From contig NC_079884.1 of the NCBI RefSeq assembly GCF_029227915.1, positions 18,230,001-18,294,000 on the forward strand: DNA of 64,000 nt, written 5' to 3'. A program made the position numbers and the translations under genes. Origin of the DNA: Hydractinia symbiolongicarpus. Taxonomy: Eukaryota > Cnidaria > Hydrozoa > Anthoathecata > Hydractiniidae. Positions 9,133 through 18,134 of the stretch are shown in pieces (position 1 is the first letter of the stretch; every line of letters begins with the position of its first letter). Under the pieces are notes generated by a model that had not been told where the DNA came from, did no database searches, and saw only the letters and a program-made list of their open reading frames with translations.

Positions 9133-9658
9133 CTTTAAAGTTACAAACAACAACACTCCGAAAAACATATTTTGTAGCGGCCACGATCATCTTTTTAGTG
9201 CCTTCGTTAGACAGCTGATATATGACAGCTCCTGCTCTTAAAGCCAGCCAGTTAATTTTAAAATCCCGTTTGCATAGTAAAAAAAATTACGTTAAAAAGA
9301 ATACCAAATCAAATTTCTTCTTGCAAAATGTTTAACTTAAACGTAGCTGTCTTGAGTTGTAAATTTAACGTCTTGTATATAGATCTGGGAGTATTCCTTT
9401 ATGAAATAAAGCATTCTACCCACTGTTAGTGCTTGTGTTACACCCTCAGAAATTGCATAAATGTTAATAAAGACAATTTAGTTCAAATTTAATGACATAA
9501 CAATGAATTAAATGCACGGTCTCGACATCATGTTGAAGAGTGTGCCCTGCAGCCTTGATGTTATTCAAAAACGTGTGAAAATTGTAACAAATAAACAGGT
9601 GCCATAAAAGCGTAAATTAACGGTCTTGGTATTCTTTAAATTTAAATTAGTAAATCTA
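9133..9658. other. Receptor 3' flank, no gene seen
   Basis: AT-rich DNA with no convincing ORF. It probably contains the 3' UTR of the receptor gene; AATAAA-like hexamers such as the one near 9405 are present but cannot be assigned. Confidence 0.4.
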
Positions 9659-9705
9659 CAACCTCGAACTCAGGACCGGTAGCGTTTTTGGATATCAGAA
9701 TAAAA
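9659..9705 (+). mobile_element. Half copy of the CAACCTCG MITE
   Basis: It starts CAACCTCGAACTCAGGACC and continues GTAGCGTTTTTGGATATC, matching the left arm of the 16781-16866 element. No right arm follows, so it is a truncated or solo arm. Confidence 0.6.
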
Positions 9706-9734
9706 CGTACACGGTTCGCCTATTATGATTGGAG

Positions 9735-9995
9735 GCTCTTAAACTGCGAACAAACATTCCTGATTTCTTGCCCACCAAACCGGACAGCTCGCCTCATGTG
9801 ATGATAAAAAATATCAGCTGGCGCGTGTATTTCAGCAAGAAGCGAAAAAACAGCCTTGGGGACAACATTAACTGCCACTGTTCGTACGTGAAAAAACATT
9901 CTGGAGTATCAAATAAAATTTTATGTAAGAAAAAGAAATTTGGTTGCAGCCATGGGTGTTACCGAAATTATGAGCAGAATTTAAATTCACTTTAG
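9735..9995 (+). CDS. Uncharacterised 86-codon ORF, possible terminal exon
   Basis: A frame is open from just after a TGA at 9726-9728 to a TAG at 9993-9995, with no ATG near its start. A possible acceptor AG at 9733-9734 would give an exon starting ALKLRTNIPDFLPTKPD. The product is basic and Cys/His-rich towards the end (CHCSYVKKHSG, then KKKKFGCSHGCYRNY), which could bind metal. It has no recognised domain. The reading phase does not match the donor at 9119, so it is not a simple extension of the receptor gene. It could be an exon of an unannotated transcript, a transposon fragment or chance. Confidence 0.2.
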   Translation, partial: ALKLRTNIPDFLPTKPDSSPHVMIKNISWRVYFSKKRKNSLGDNINCHCSYVKKHSGVSNKILCKKKKFGCSHGCYRNYEQNLNSL

Positions 9996-10264
9996 AGTAT
10001 ATTATAAATTTTGCAACCTAAAATCCAATATATACAAGTTTCATAAAAAATTCTTAAAATTAAAAGATATTTCTTCTTGTTTATTGTATATTTTCAAAAA
10101 AAAAAAAAAAAATGATAACTTCCATTTGTTGTTATCTTTTTCTTATCTCAGGACTTCTCAAAAATTTTCACGACGCAAAAAAATATAAGAATTCACGACG
10201 GGCATAAGCTTTCGCGAGTGGGACAAGTAATATATGTAACTAGTCGGACAAGTAATATATGTAG

Positions 10265-10957
10265 CTAGTCGGGTTCGCCCGTTCTTTTTCAGATCACATT
10301 GCGTACATCTCCCTACTTGCGGTACCATTTGAGTGACAGACAAACGTATACGATATTATAATACAGACTAGTCGTCCGCCCGTCCTTTTTATATAGCATT
10401 CTGTGTTTCCGCAACACGACTTTTTTCTCCCGAACAAACAGACAGACGGACAACGGGTATCATTATAGAGACTAGTCGTTAACCCGTGGAAGTATCCACG
10501 GGGTCGCCCGTCCTTTAAATATCGCAATTTGTGTTTCCGTAACAAAAAGACAAACAGATGCACGAACAGACAGACGGAATACGGGTATTATTTATAGAGA
10601 CTAGTCGTTAACCCGTGGAAAAATCCTTCGCTCGTCCTTTAAATTTACCCGTCGCAACAAAGTGGATCAAAATATATCGCATTTGATATTCGTGCGCATT
10701 GTAAAAATTTCGTGTTTCCGTTACGGGACGCCGCTTTCGCGGACACACAGACAGACGACGGCTATTACTAAAGAGACTAGTCGTTAGCCCGTGGAAAAAT
10801 CCACGGGGTCGCCTGTCCTTTAAATTAACCCGTTGCAACAAAGTGGACAAAAATATATCGCATTTGGTATTAGTGCGCATTATAAAAATTTCGTGTTTCC
10901 GTTACGGGACGCGGCTTCCGCGGATACACAGACAAAATACGGCTATTATTAAAGAGA
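10265..10957. repeat. Five tandem units of an ACTAGTCG hairpin repeat
   Basis: Units start at 10265, 10367, 10471, 10600 and 10776 and grow from about 102 to 182 bp. A complete unit opens with ACTAGTCGTTAACCCGTGG, forms a short hairpin (CCCGTGG-AAAAA-TCCACGGG), then GTCGCCCGTCC. The longest units add CCCGTTGCAACAAAGTGG and ATATATCGCATTTG. Units close with CAGACAGACGG and TATTATTATAGAG-like sequence. A partial junction is also seen at 10239. The same repeat occurs at 12484-12805. It is non-coding, and the transposon class is unclear: no terminal inverted repeat or poly-A tail is visible. Confidence 0.85.
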
Positions 10958-11537
10958 TTTATGTGCACAATTATTCGTCATTACAATAATTTAAATTTAA
11001 ACACACCCTTATCAAGCTTAAAGTTATTGACTTATATAAATACAAATGTAGCTACAGTGTTAAAATATCGTTATTTTATTTCTTTTAAAGATACTTGGAA
11101 TTTTTCGCAAATGAAGGAATGTAAAAATTTTTGCATATGAAACCTTCGCGGGAAGGTTTTGTAGCATTTGCAAAGGTTTGTGCTCTTAAAGTAATCGTCC
11201 TCTACCAACATTTGTTCAACTAATATTAATGTAACGGTACAAACCTCCTCATTTAACATTCCGAAAAAATATGCGTGAATTAGGTACTCCTTAAATAATA
11301 AATCAGGTAAGCAACCTTGTCCACAGGAACCTTTTAAGCATATCATAGGCGTAAAAGAACACTGGGGATAAGGTTTTGAACCGTAGCTTAATTATTTAAA
11401 AACAATCCTTACTTCAAGAACGCGATAATGTATGTACAATATATACATATATATGTAAAAGAAGGGGGAGATCTACACTCAAAGATTCTGTAGCTAAAAG
11501 TGTCCTTCCTATGATGGATGAAACAACAGTCACTTCT
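10958..11537. other. MYC 3' flank, no gene recognised
   Basis: This stretch holds a small hairpin (AACCTTCGCGGGAAGGTT near 11142-11159) and a 91-codon minus-strand frame (11346-11071) with no recognised homology. It is probably MYC 3' UTR and intergenic DNA. Confidence 0.4.
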
Positions 11538-12181
11538 TTAATAATAAAACCTACGCACATCGTTGCTATGTGAGTTTGTTAACGAGTGAATTTTTCGAGC
11601 TAAAACGATGTTTACCGATTGTAACAGCTGCGTTTTTTTTATCAGTTCATGCTCCCGCTGGCTCAACTCTGTAATGTACTCGGTAGCTTTTTTCAAGATG
11701 ACAACTTTTGCTGCTTTAGCTATGTTTTCAATAGCTGGGACACTTTGTTTCAACTCGTCAAATTTACGTTTCAACTCGTCTCTTCGTTTTCTTTCAAGAT
11801 TGTTATGTGAAGATCGATGAATCGGTCGCGGACTTGTATCACTAGATAATTCATCCGAAGAGACGAATTCACTGGCAGGTGAAGCCGAAGAAGACTTGCG
11901 CTTGCTTTTTCGAAGAGCAATAGTTTGATGGTCTGTCGAGTCACGAGAATATCTTTGACCTACATTTTTCGGAAGTTCTTGTAATTTGTTTGACAGAGAC
12001 ATTTTCGTCGTGTAAGGATGGCCACGACATTCTTCCGTAACAATTATCGGTATTGGCGGTAAAGGTGATGGCGTCATTACTGTCATTGACGGTAGTATTA
12101 TCAAAGTTGTTTCTGCTTGCTTCTCCATTAAAGATTTCAACATGTTCACGTTAGTATCTCCAACTACATCTATTTCCGCCT
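11538..12181 (-). CDS. MYC: MYC transcription factor, exon 2 (bHLH-leucine zipper)
   Basis: The exon begins at 12181 after the acceptor TTTTTATTTAG (AG at 12183-12182) and ends with a TAA at 11540-11538. Two bases complete the codon left by exon 1. The joined start reads AEIDVVGD, equivalent to the conserved E-E-I-D-V-V box that follows the intron in animal MYC genes. A Ser-rich linker with acidic residues leads to the bHLHZip at about residues 257-335. The basic region SSHNNLERKRRDELKRKF has the His, Glu and Arg that read CACGTG E-boxes. Helix 2 is KAAKVVILKKATEYI and is followed by a zipper ending RKIHSL. The full protein is 349 aa, shorter than vertebrate c-MYC (about 440), mainly between the boxes. 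It should act in the nucleus as a heterodimer with MAX. No frame breaks are seen. Confidence 0.93.
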
Positions 12182-12483
12182 CTAAATAAAAACCACTTAC
12201 CTTATTGATAAAAAGTCAATATTTAGTCACTTTCTCATATTTTGATATTTTTGACGACTAATTTCCGATTCGAAAATGACCACAAAAGCTTAAATTTGAA
12301 AACCATATAAGTCAGTCAATTTCAATAATTATTCTTTCTTTTTCTTTCATTCCAAATTTTTCTCTGTTTTGTACCTTCTTAACTTCTGCTTCGTTCTCAC
12401 GTAAAGATTTATCCAAATGTTATTTTTTATAAACATTTGATTGAAATTTTGAAAATAAAAAAGCAAACAGCAAATTTTATAAA

Positions 12484-12805
12484 ACTAGTCGTTACCCCGT
12501 GGAAAAATCCACGGGATCCCCGTCTTTTTTATACCGCATTGCGTGCGTCTCGCTACCTGCTCAGCTAAGCTACCATTTTGCGTGACAGACAGACAGACGG
12601 CCGGACAGGCGTATATTGGTATTATAATAAAGACTAGTCGTTGCCCGTGGAAAAATCCACGGGTTCGCCCGTTCTTTATATTTACCCGTTGCAACAAAGT
12701 GGATAAAAATATATCGCATTTGATATTCGTGTTTCCGTAACATCATTTTCTAACTCAGCGGGGGTCCGCGCAGAGACAGACAGACGACGGCTATTATTAT
12801 AGAGA
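12484..12805. repeat. Two tandem ACTAGTCG hairpin-repeat units in the MYC intron
   Basis: Units at 12484-12632 and 12633-12805 share the ACTAGTCGTT start, the CCCGTGGAAAAATCCACGGG hairpin and the CAGACAGACGG plus TATTATTATAGAG end with the array at 10265-10957. They lie in the same orientation. Confidence 0.85.
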
Positions 12806-13218
12806 TAAAGATTTATAATACTCCCAGCCTTTCTTTGTCTCTCTGTGTTGATATTGTCAGTTTGTCATTTTGTTTACTCTACACATCTTTTTTTCATTTC
12901 ATAATAAATTTGTTGCAATGCTGCATTCTCGGCCCGAGTGGTGTGTAATTTGGTGGATACCGAAACTGGGGTAAGGAGAAAGAAATATAAATTGTGGATG
13001 AAAGTGTCTTCATTGTAATTGTATCCACGTCAATGTAATTAAAAATTAAAAAAATACGACGGGTATATAGATAAGCTTATAGATATTTATAGATAATATA
13101 TATAGATAATAGATAAGCTTTATAGATAAGCTTTCGGCTTAAACTCAGTGTTCAGTGTCTTCACACATAGCTACATACATTAGCTACGCAAGAAAACTTC
13201 TTTGCAGCAAGGTAAATA

Positions 13219-13690
13219 CAGTGAAACCTCCTTTTAGCGGACATCCTTTATAACGGACACCTCTCTACAACGGATACTTTTCTTGGGAATGGATGAAATG
13301 ACGGTCAAACTCTCATACCAAAACCTCCATGTAGCGGACACTCTATAAGGGACACCTATATATAGGGGACAATATTTCAAAGCCCCGATTAACATTACCT
13401 CTTGGAACTGACCTCTTTACAGCGGACAGGCTTAAGAATGGGTCATACAAAACAAAAGTTGCTTCAGAACATGAAGAAGAAAACATTCCTCAGCAACTTT
13501 CTCCATTAAAAGCATTGCTTGCAACATTTGGACGAATTGCTTAATTTTTCAATGAATTAAAATGATGAAACTCTAACTGGCCTAATTTCAGAAGTCATTG
13601 ACAAAGTGGAAGATATTAAAATGGTCTTAGCAAAAACAAAGCAATATCTTAATGTGTCTTGGGCTTGTTTTAGCTTTGAAAGAAAGGTAG
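13219..13690 (+). mobile_element. pogo/Tigger-like DNA transposon remnant in the MYC intron
   Basis: It starts after a TA dinucleotide with CAGTGAAACCTCC, the terminus typical of pogo/Tigger elements. Several degenerate subterminal repeats follow (TAGCGGACA, TATAACGGACACC, GTAGCGGACAC, ACAGCGGACAGG). From 13461 broken plus-strand frames read SEHEEENIPQQLSPLKALL and, after a stop and shift, NDETLTGLISEVIDKVEDIK. This resembles the acidic C-terminus of such transposases. No right terminus is seen and only about 240 bp separate the left end from the C-terminal fragment, so it is an internally deleted copy. Confidence 0.6.
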
Positions 13691-14168
13691 CATAACTTCA
13701 ATATATTGTCTTCACTGTCTTTCTTCTCCCAAAACCAGTCTTGATACACATTACGGTTACACCTTATAGTAAAGTGGTAAAATTTTCCTGGAATTTGGTT
13801 CGTCCCTCCTTCAATTAGGTTACCAAGAGTAATTTATCACTATCATTTTTACTTAGATATCGTGGAATTGTAATTTTTTAATCCCCCAACAGAAATTATG
13901 AAGAAGAAAAAGCGAGAATAAACTTTTGCAAATAGCCAACTTAAACGTATTTTGAGGAAATAAACTTTCGCGATCAAGTCATTTTTTGCGAAGCATTTTT
14001 TGGGTTTTCTGTCGAAGATACAATTCGAATTTTTTCCTCTAAAGTAATCGTACCGTGTCTATTATCGGGGCGCATCACAAATTTTAAAGTGTTTACTAAG
14101 CAACGACAACAGTAACAAAGGCGGCGATCGACAACCTGAGATACTTCAATTAAAAAACATTCACAAGA

Positions 14169-14235
14169 AAGTTAAAATATAAGGTACATCATTCCAAACA
14201 CCAGGAAGTTAAAATATAAGGTACAGCATTCCAAA
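14169..14235. repeat. Pair of 30-bp direct repeats
   Basis: AAGTTAAAATATAAGGTACA followed by (T/G)CATTCCAAA occurs at 14169-14198 and 14206-14235 with one mismatch and a 7-bp spacer. It lies in the MYC intron about 85 bp from the exon 1 donor. Confidence 0.85.
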
Positions 14236-14317
14236 ATTCCTGGTCTTTGTTTTCCGCTTCCGTGATGCTATCACGCGTGACAAGTAGTAAATGAGACTGG
14301 CAAATATTATTACTTAC

Positions 14318-14723
14318 CACTTTCAGTTTCGGCGGGTGTTAAAAGACGGTCACTAACCATCAAAGATTCATTAGAATGTTTCAATCTTTCACCGTGAAGC
14401 TCGTCGTTTGGTATGGATGTGTTGTTAAAATTTAGTGGCGTAACAAGAGACCTTTCTCGTAACTTTTTATCCAACAAGGATGGAGTAGTGTTTCTTGATC
14501 TCGTATTATTTTCACTGTTGTCCCCCCACATAAAATCTTGTCGCAGTAACACAGCATCTTCTGTGGTAATCTCGCCAACTAAATCTTGCAGAGTGAAATT
14601 TAAAGAAAAAACTTCATGATCTAAATTGGAGTCTTCGTTTAGAAATAAATTATCTTCACAAAAAGGTGTCTGTGGAGGAGTGGGAAGGTCGATTTCCGCT
14701 GTAAATATTTTGTCAAACTTCAT
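14318..14723 (-). CDS. MYC: MYC transcription factor, exon 1 (N-terminal transactivation domain)
   Basis: The ATG at 14723-14721 opens 135 codons plus one base, ending at a strong donor (GTG then GTAAGT at 14317). MYC box I is present as IDLPTPPQTPF, with Thr15 in the PTPP position of human Thr58. Thr19 replaces human Ser62, so the phosphodegron layout is kept. MYC box II is present at about residues 57-69 as VLLRQDFMWGDN, with Phe in place of the usual Cys of D-C-M-W. The exon starts almost directly at box I, so the long N-terminal stretch found before it in vertebrate c-MYC is absent. It joins in phase with exon 2 across a 2136-bp intron (12182-14317) holding repeats and a Tigger-like remnant. 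The gene faces the glutamate-receptor gene tail to tail. Confidence 0.92.
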
Positions 14724-16771
14724 TTTTCATATTATAACAGAAATTTTATGCTGCGAAACAATGTTACGAATGCAGTTTGCCTTCCCGGATGTATTTCTCT
14801 ATGTTCTTTGCTGCATATAGTATTCCACCAGTCTGTTTTGAAAGCAAGGCAAGTGCTTTATTATTTTTCTAAAACGCGCCTTCTACTCATGTGCCACATT
14901 ATTTACGCCAGGATTAAAGATTACGCTGCCTCATATTCATTGAAACGCTCCATCTTAGAGGATTGCTGCCATGTTTTATGATAATTTTTTTTGATAAACT
15001 TTTCTTTGTGATTTTAAATCCTAAATAAGTCGCACAAGTAGATAAAAGTTAATCAATCGCCAAATTAAGTTGTTTTATTTTATCTTTTTTTTGAATGTAA
15101 AGTGCAACTTTTTTTTAAAAAAAAAGCGTCAGTCGCAACAGTAGTTCCATATTTTCTTTACGAGAGCTTCTAATCACTAAATTAAGTTTTTAGCATTTTG
15201 CATAAAAACCTCCCCAAAAAATGGGGACGAGTAAAGAATTAAAATTGTATTTCTAAGATAAAAACAGAACGTCAAAGGTAGCTGAAGAGTACTCAAATAA
15301 TCTTAAATTATATCCAGGCTAAAATTATTCTTAGCATATTCTTATTACCTGTGAAAAATCCGCTTGCGCAGGCGCACAATGGATAAGTTCATTTGTCAAT
15401 TTTGTTGTAGAGTGGCACACATAGATAACAAACGAACAATAAAACTAATCTCACAAGAAATGTGCATAATAAATTTATTGATTTACCGTGGTTTCAAACA
15501 GACACATTGTTTCTGAAACGAAATACTTAGCCCAGGTCTGGGGAATTGGTTAAATTAGCCAAATTTGTTTAAGGTGTTGCTTTAAAAACTCTTTTATTGT
15601 TATCGAACATAAAATTTATTTTTTATAACAATGAAAGTCATCTATGATTAGAAAACACTTAAAGGTTACCTCCCGAGCAAAAACAAGTTGTGCTGAAAAA
15701 GTAAGCAAAATATAGTAAATAAAGAAAAAAACATTACTTTGTTGTTAATGTTGTTTTTAAAAGACATAAGGAACTAAAAAATACCACACTTTCACATAAC
15801 ACCATGGCCTTCGCGTCCGCCATTGCCGAGTGTTTTAAAACGAAAAACCAAATGCGATATATCTTGTGTCAGATTCGGCGCAGACCAGATTGTGACACGG
15901 AAAGTGAAGAACATTTAATTTGAAGCTTACCTCCCACTTCAAAAAAAGTTCATCTTATTCTGTTTATACTATGGTGAGAATTTGTAATTTAACATTTATT
16001 AAAGGAGCTACGGAACGGCTGTTGGTTTTCGACTTCAGTGACTTACACGAAAGTCGAGCATCAGTCGGCGAAAAACAAAACTGGCTATTTTTCCGGCATG
16101 TATGTAATTTATAGACTCGAACATATAGATATATCTAGAATTTTTATCTTCTCCAGCCTTGGTCATGTTTTCATCCAGAATGAGTCTTCCTGAAATATTT
16201 CTTTGTAATATAATTTCAAAAAAAAAAAAAAAATTAAACCAGCGAACAAAGTGCGCTGGTCTGTGTATTCTGCGTAACGCGTTTGCCGGATTTTTAGTAT
16301 GTGCGCGGGATATACGGGGTGTGAGCATTTTAACCGGTTCGTAGCCCCCAAGTAAAAATCGAAATAACAAAGCTAATATAAAGCCACATTTTCTTGTGTT
16401 TGCAGCATGCTTCCATCTCTTAAGCCGCCATTTTGTGATTTTTTTTTCGGATTAAACCCAGTTTTGACGTCATTTCCCGGATGACAAAAAAGTGCCCCCT
16501 GAACAAGTTGCCGTAAAACGATAACTTAGAGAAAAAGAAGAAGAGTAAATTATTGCAACTAAGATTAATTTTGTTAATAATTATAAATGTGCTTTTGTGC
16601 TATGTCTTTTTGCAGAAATAATAATAGAAGTAGCGCTGAAAAGCATTTCTTTGCCAGTCTTCCAACAGGTAAGAAACAACGAGCTACGTGTACTCATTTA
16701 ACAGAGTCGATACTCTTTCAAAGTCGAGTTTTGATCACTAGAATGTTTGATCAATGCTGGCAAAAAAGGCT
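14724..16771. other. Presumed MYC upstream region, no other gene seen
   Basis: AT-rich DNA with scattered homopolymers and no convincing ORF. It should hold the MYC 5' UTR and promoter. It includes a hairpin at 16238-16260 (ACCAGCG, 9-nt loop, CGCTGGT) directly after an A-run. Confidence 0.4.
16465..16472. promoter_or_regulatory. Consensus CRE palindrome TGACGTCA
   Basis: An exact TGACGTCA lies about 1.74 kb upstream of the MYC start codon and is followed by TTTCCCGG, an E2F/ETS-like core. An 8-bp match in this much DNA can be chance; identical octamers also occur at 2269 and 4831. Confidence 0.2.
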
Positions 16772-16780
16772 TTGGCAATT

Positions 16781-16866
16781 CAACCTCGATCCCAGGGCCT
16801 GTAGCGTTTTTTTGATATAAGGATGAATTCATATAAAAAACGCTACAAGCCCTGGGTTCGAGGTTG
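16781..16866. mobile_element. Complete palindromic 86-bp MITE with perfect 9-bp target duplication
   Basis: The left arm begins CAACCTCGATCCCAGGGCCT followed by GTAGCGTTTTTTT. The right arm is its inverted copy, ending CCCTGGGTTCGAGGTTG, so the arms pair over about 33 bp with few mismatches around a short centre. Both flanks are TTGGCAATT (16772-16780 and 16867-16875). This is a textbook insertion footprint. The 9-bp duplication suggests mobilisation by a Mutator-like transposase elsewhere in the genome. Confidence 0.88.
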
Positions 16867-16875
16867 TTGGCAATT

Positions 16876-17089
16876 TTAAATCTCTGTCCACTTGTCTTTG
16901 CATTAGGCCATGTGCAAATTCTGGTGTAGGTGCTCGCTCTTCTTCTACATTTTTCTATCATTCTAGACTTTTCTATCATATTGTGGTATACTGCAGGGAT
17001 TTACGGGATTTTATTTTGTCCTACGCGCGTTGTTGTTTCTTCTTTCTTTCTTTTTTTCTTTCATTCTTTCTTTCTTTATTTTAATAATC

Positions 17090-17128
<39 letters not shown>

Positions 17129-18134
17129 ACATTTATTCGGGTTCCATTATACAATGGTTCTTATCCCTATAATAACATAATAATAACAACAATAAGAATA
17201 AAAAGTTTAGAACAAAAATGATACAAGAAGCATGGAGATCTAGGTTTCGATAAGAGTTGTAGATTTAAAAAAATTCTATAATATAAAACCCAAGCATAGG
17301 AAGGCTCACTGTGGAGGCTCAGAGATTATCATGTGGTTCAATATGTCTAAACGAGATTTGGAAATAAGAAAATCTTGGTAACTTGGTGGAGGTTGAAAAA
17401 TGTGGAAACTCGGACCCGCGCTTGATAGAGTTGGTTTAGCAGAAATTGATAAGGAAATGCTTATACAATCGGAGAACCTAGCCTTCCCTTGCTAAGGCAA
17501 TGGCGATTGATTTATCTAAAATTTTAATTTATTTTTCGTGTTGTGTTACATTCTCATATCAAAGAACGCTATAGGCCCTGGAGATCGAGGTTGCTTGAAT
17601 TGTTATTATAATAAGCCCAGGGTTGTGCTTTAGCCTGTCATTTCTATGTTAACTTTCGCATGGTCGTGATTATTAACGCTGCCAATAGTATAGCCATAGA
17701 ATGAAGGTTTCTACTGATCTTCTAAGTTAAAATCGCTTTTCGAGTCCAACTCTTCTAACCAACAAGAACTCTTAGGGATCGCGGGCGGCATTTAATGTGG
17801 GGGAGAGGTGGTAAAATTTCGCCCGTCATTGTTTGCACTGATAACACTAAATAGCTTCCTCTTTACTTTAAAATATACTTCCCGGCGTCGCGACCCGTTT
17901 TTTTTTTACGCCCATTATTAAACTGAACTAGAACAACGGCCGCCAGCGTCCGTCGCGTATAAAACTGTTTTTGTGTCTTTTTAGCCGAATGCGGCTGTTT
18001 CATCCTGCGAAATTTTTGATATCCTAATCGGTACCGGTATCAGTATTTACACCATTATATTATAGCTATATAATTTCTTTGTTTTTTATTTTTTTCATTT
18101 TAACATTTTGTTTTTGCAGAAAACTTAACTATAA
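16876..18134. other. Spacer between the MITE and the satellite array
   Basis: It contains a CTTT-rich tract leading to a run of 36 T at 17092-17127, which may be the reverse of an old poly-A tail. No gene is recognised. The last 250 bp before the array include a GC-richer patch (around 17880-17960) and a pyrimidine tract. Confidence 0.45.
17553..17593 (-). mobile_element. Half copy of the CAACCTCG MITE
   Basis: The segment contains AACGCTATAGGCCCTGG and ends in ATCGAGGTTG. It matches the right arm of the 16781-16866 element and has no left arm. Confidence 0.6.

Noticed and set aside
10600-10957. 182-bp last unit of the hairpin repeat as an ancestor of the 182-bp satellite
   Set aside because: Same length but no sequence similarity seen; taken as coincidence.
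11071-11346. 91-codon minus-strand ORF downstream of MYC
   Set aside because: No homology recognised and no supporting splice or start context. Probably UTR or intergenic.
16930-17221. Phe-rich ORFs
   Set aside because: Generated by the CTTT tract and the 36-T run.
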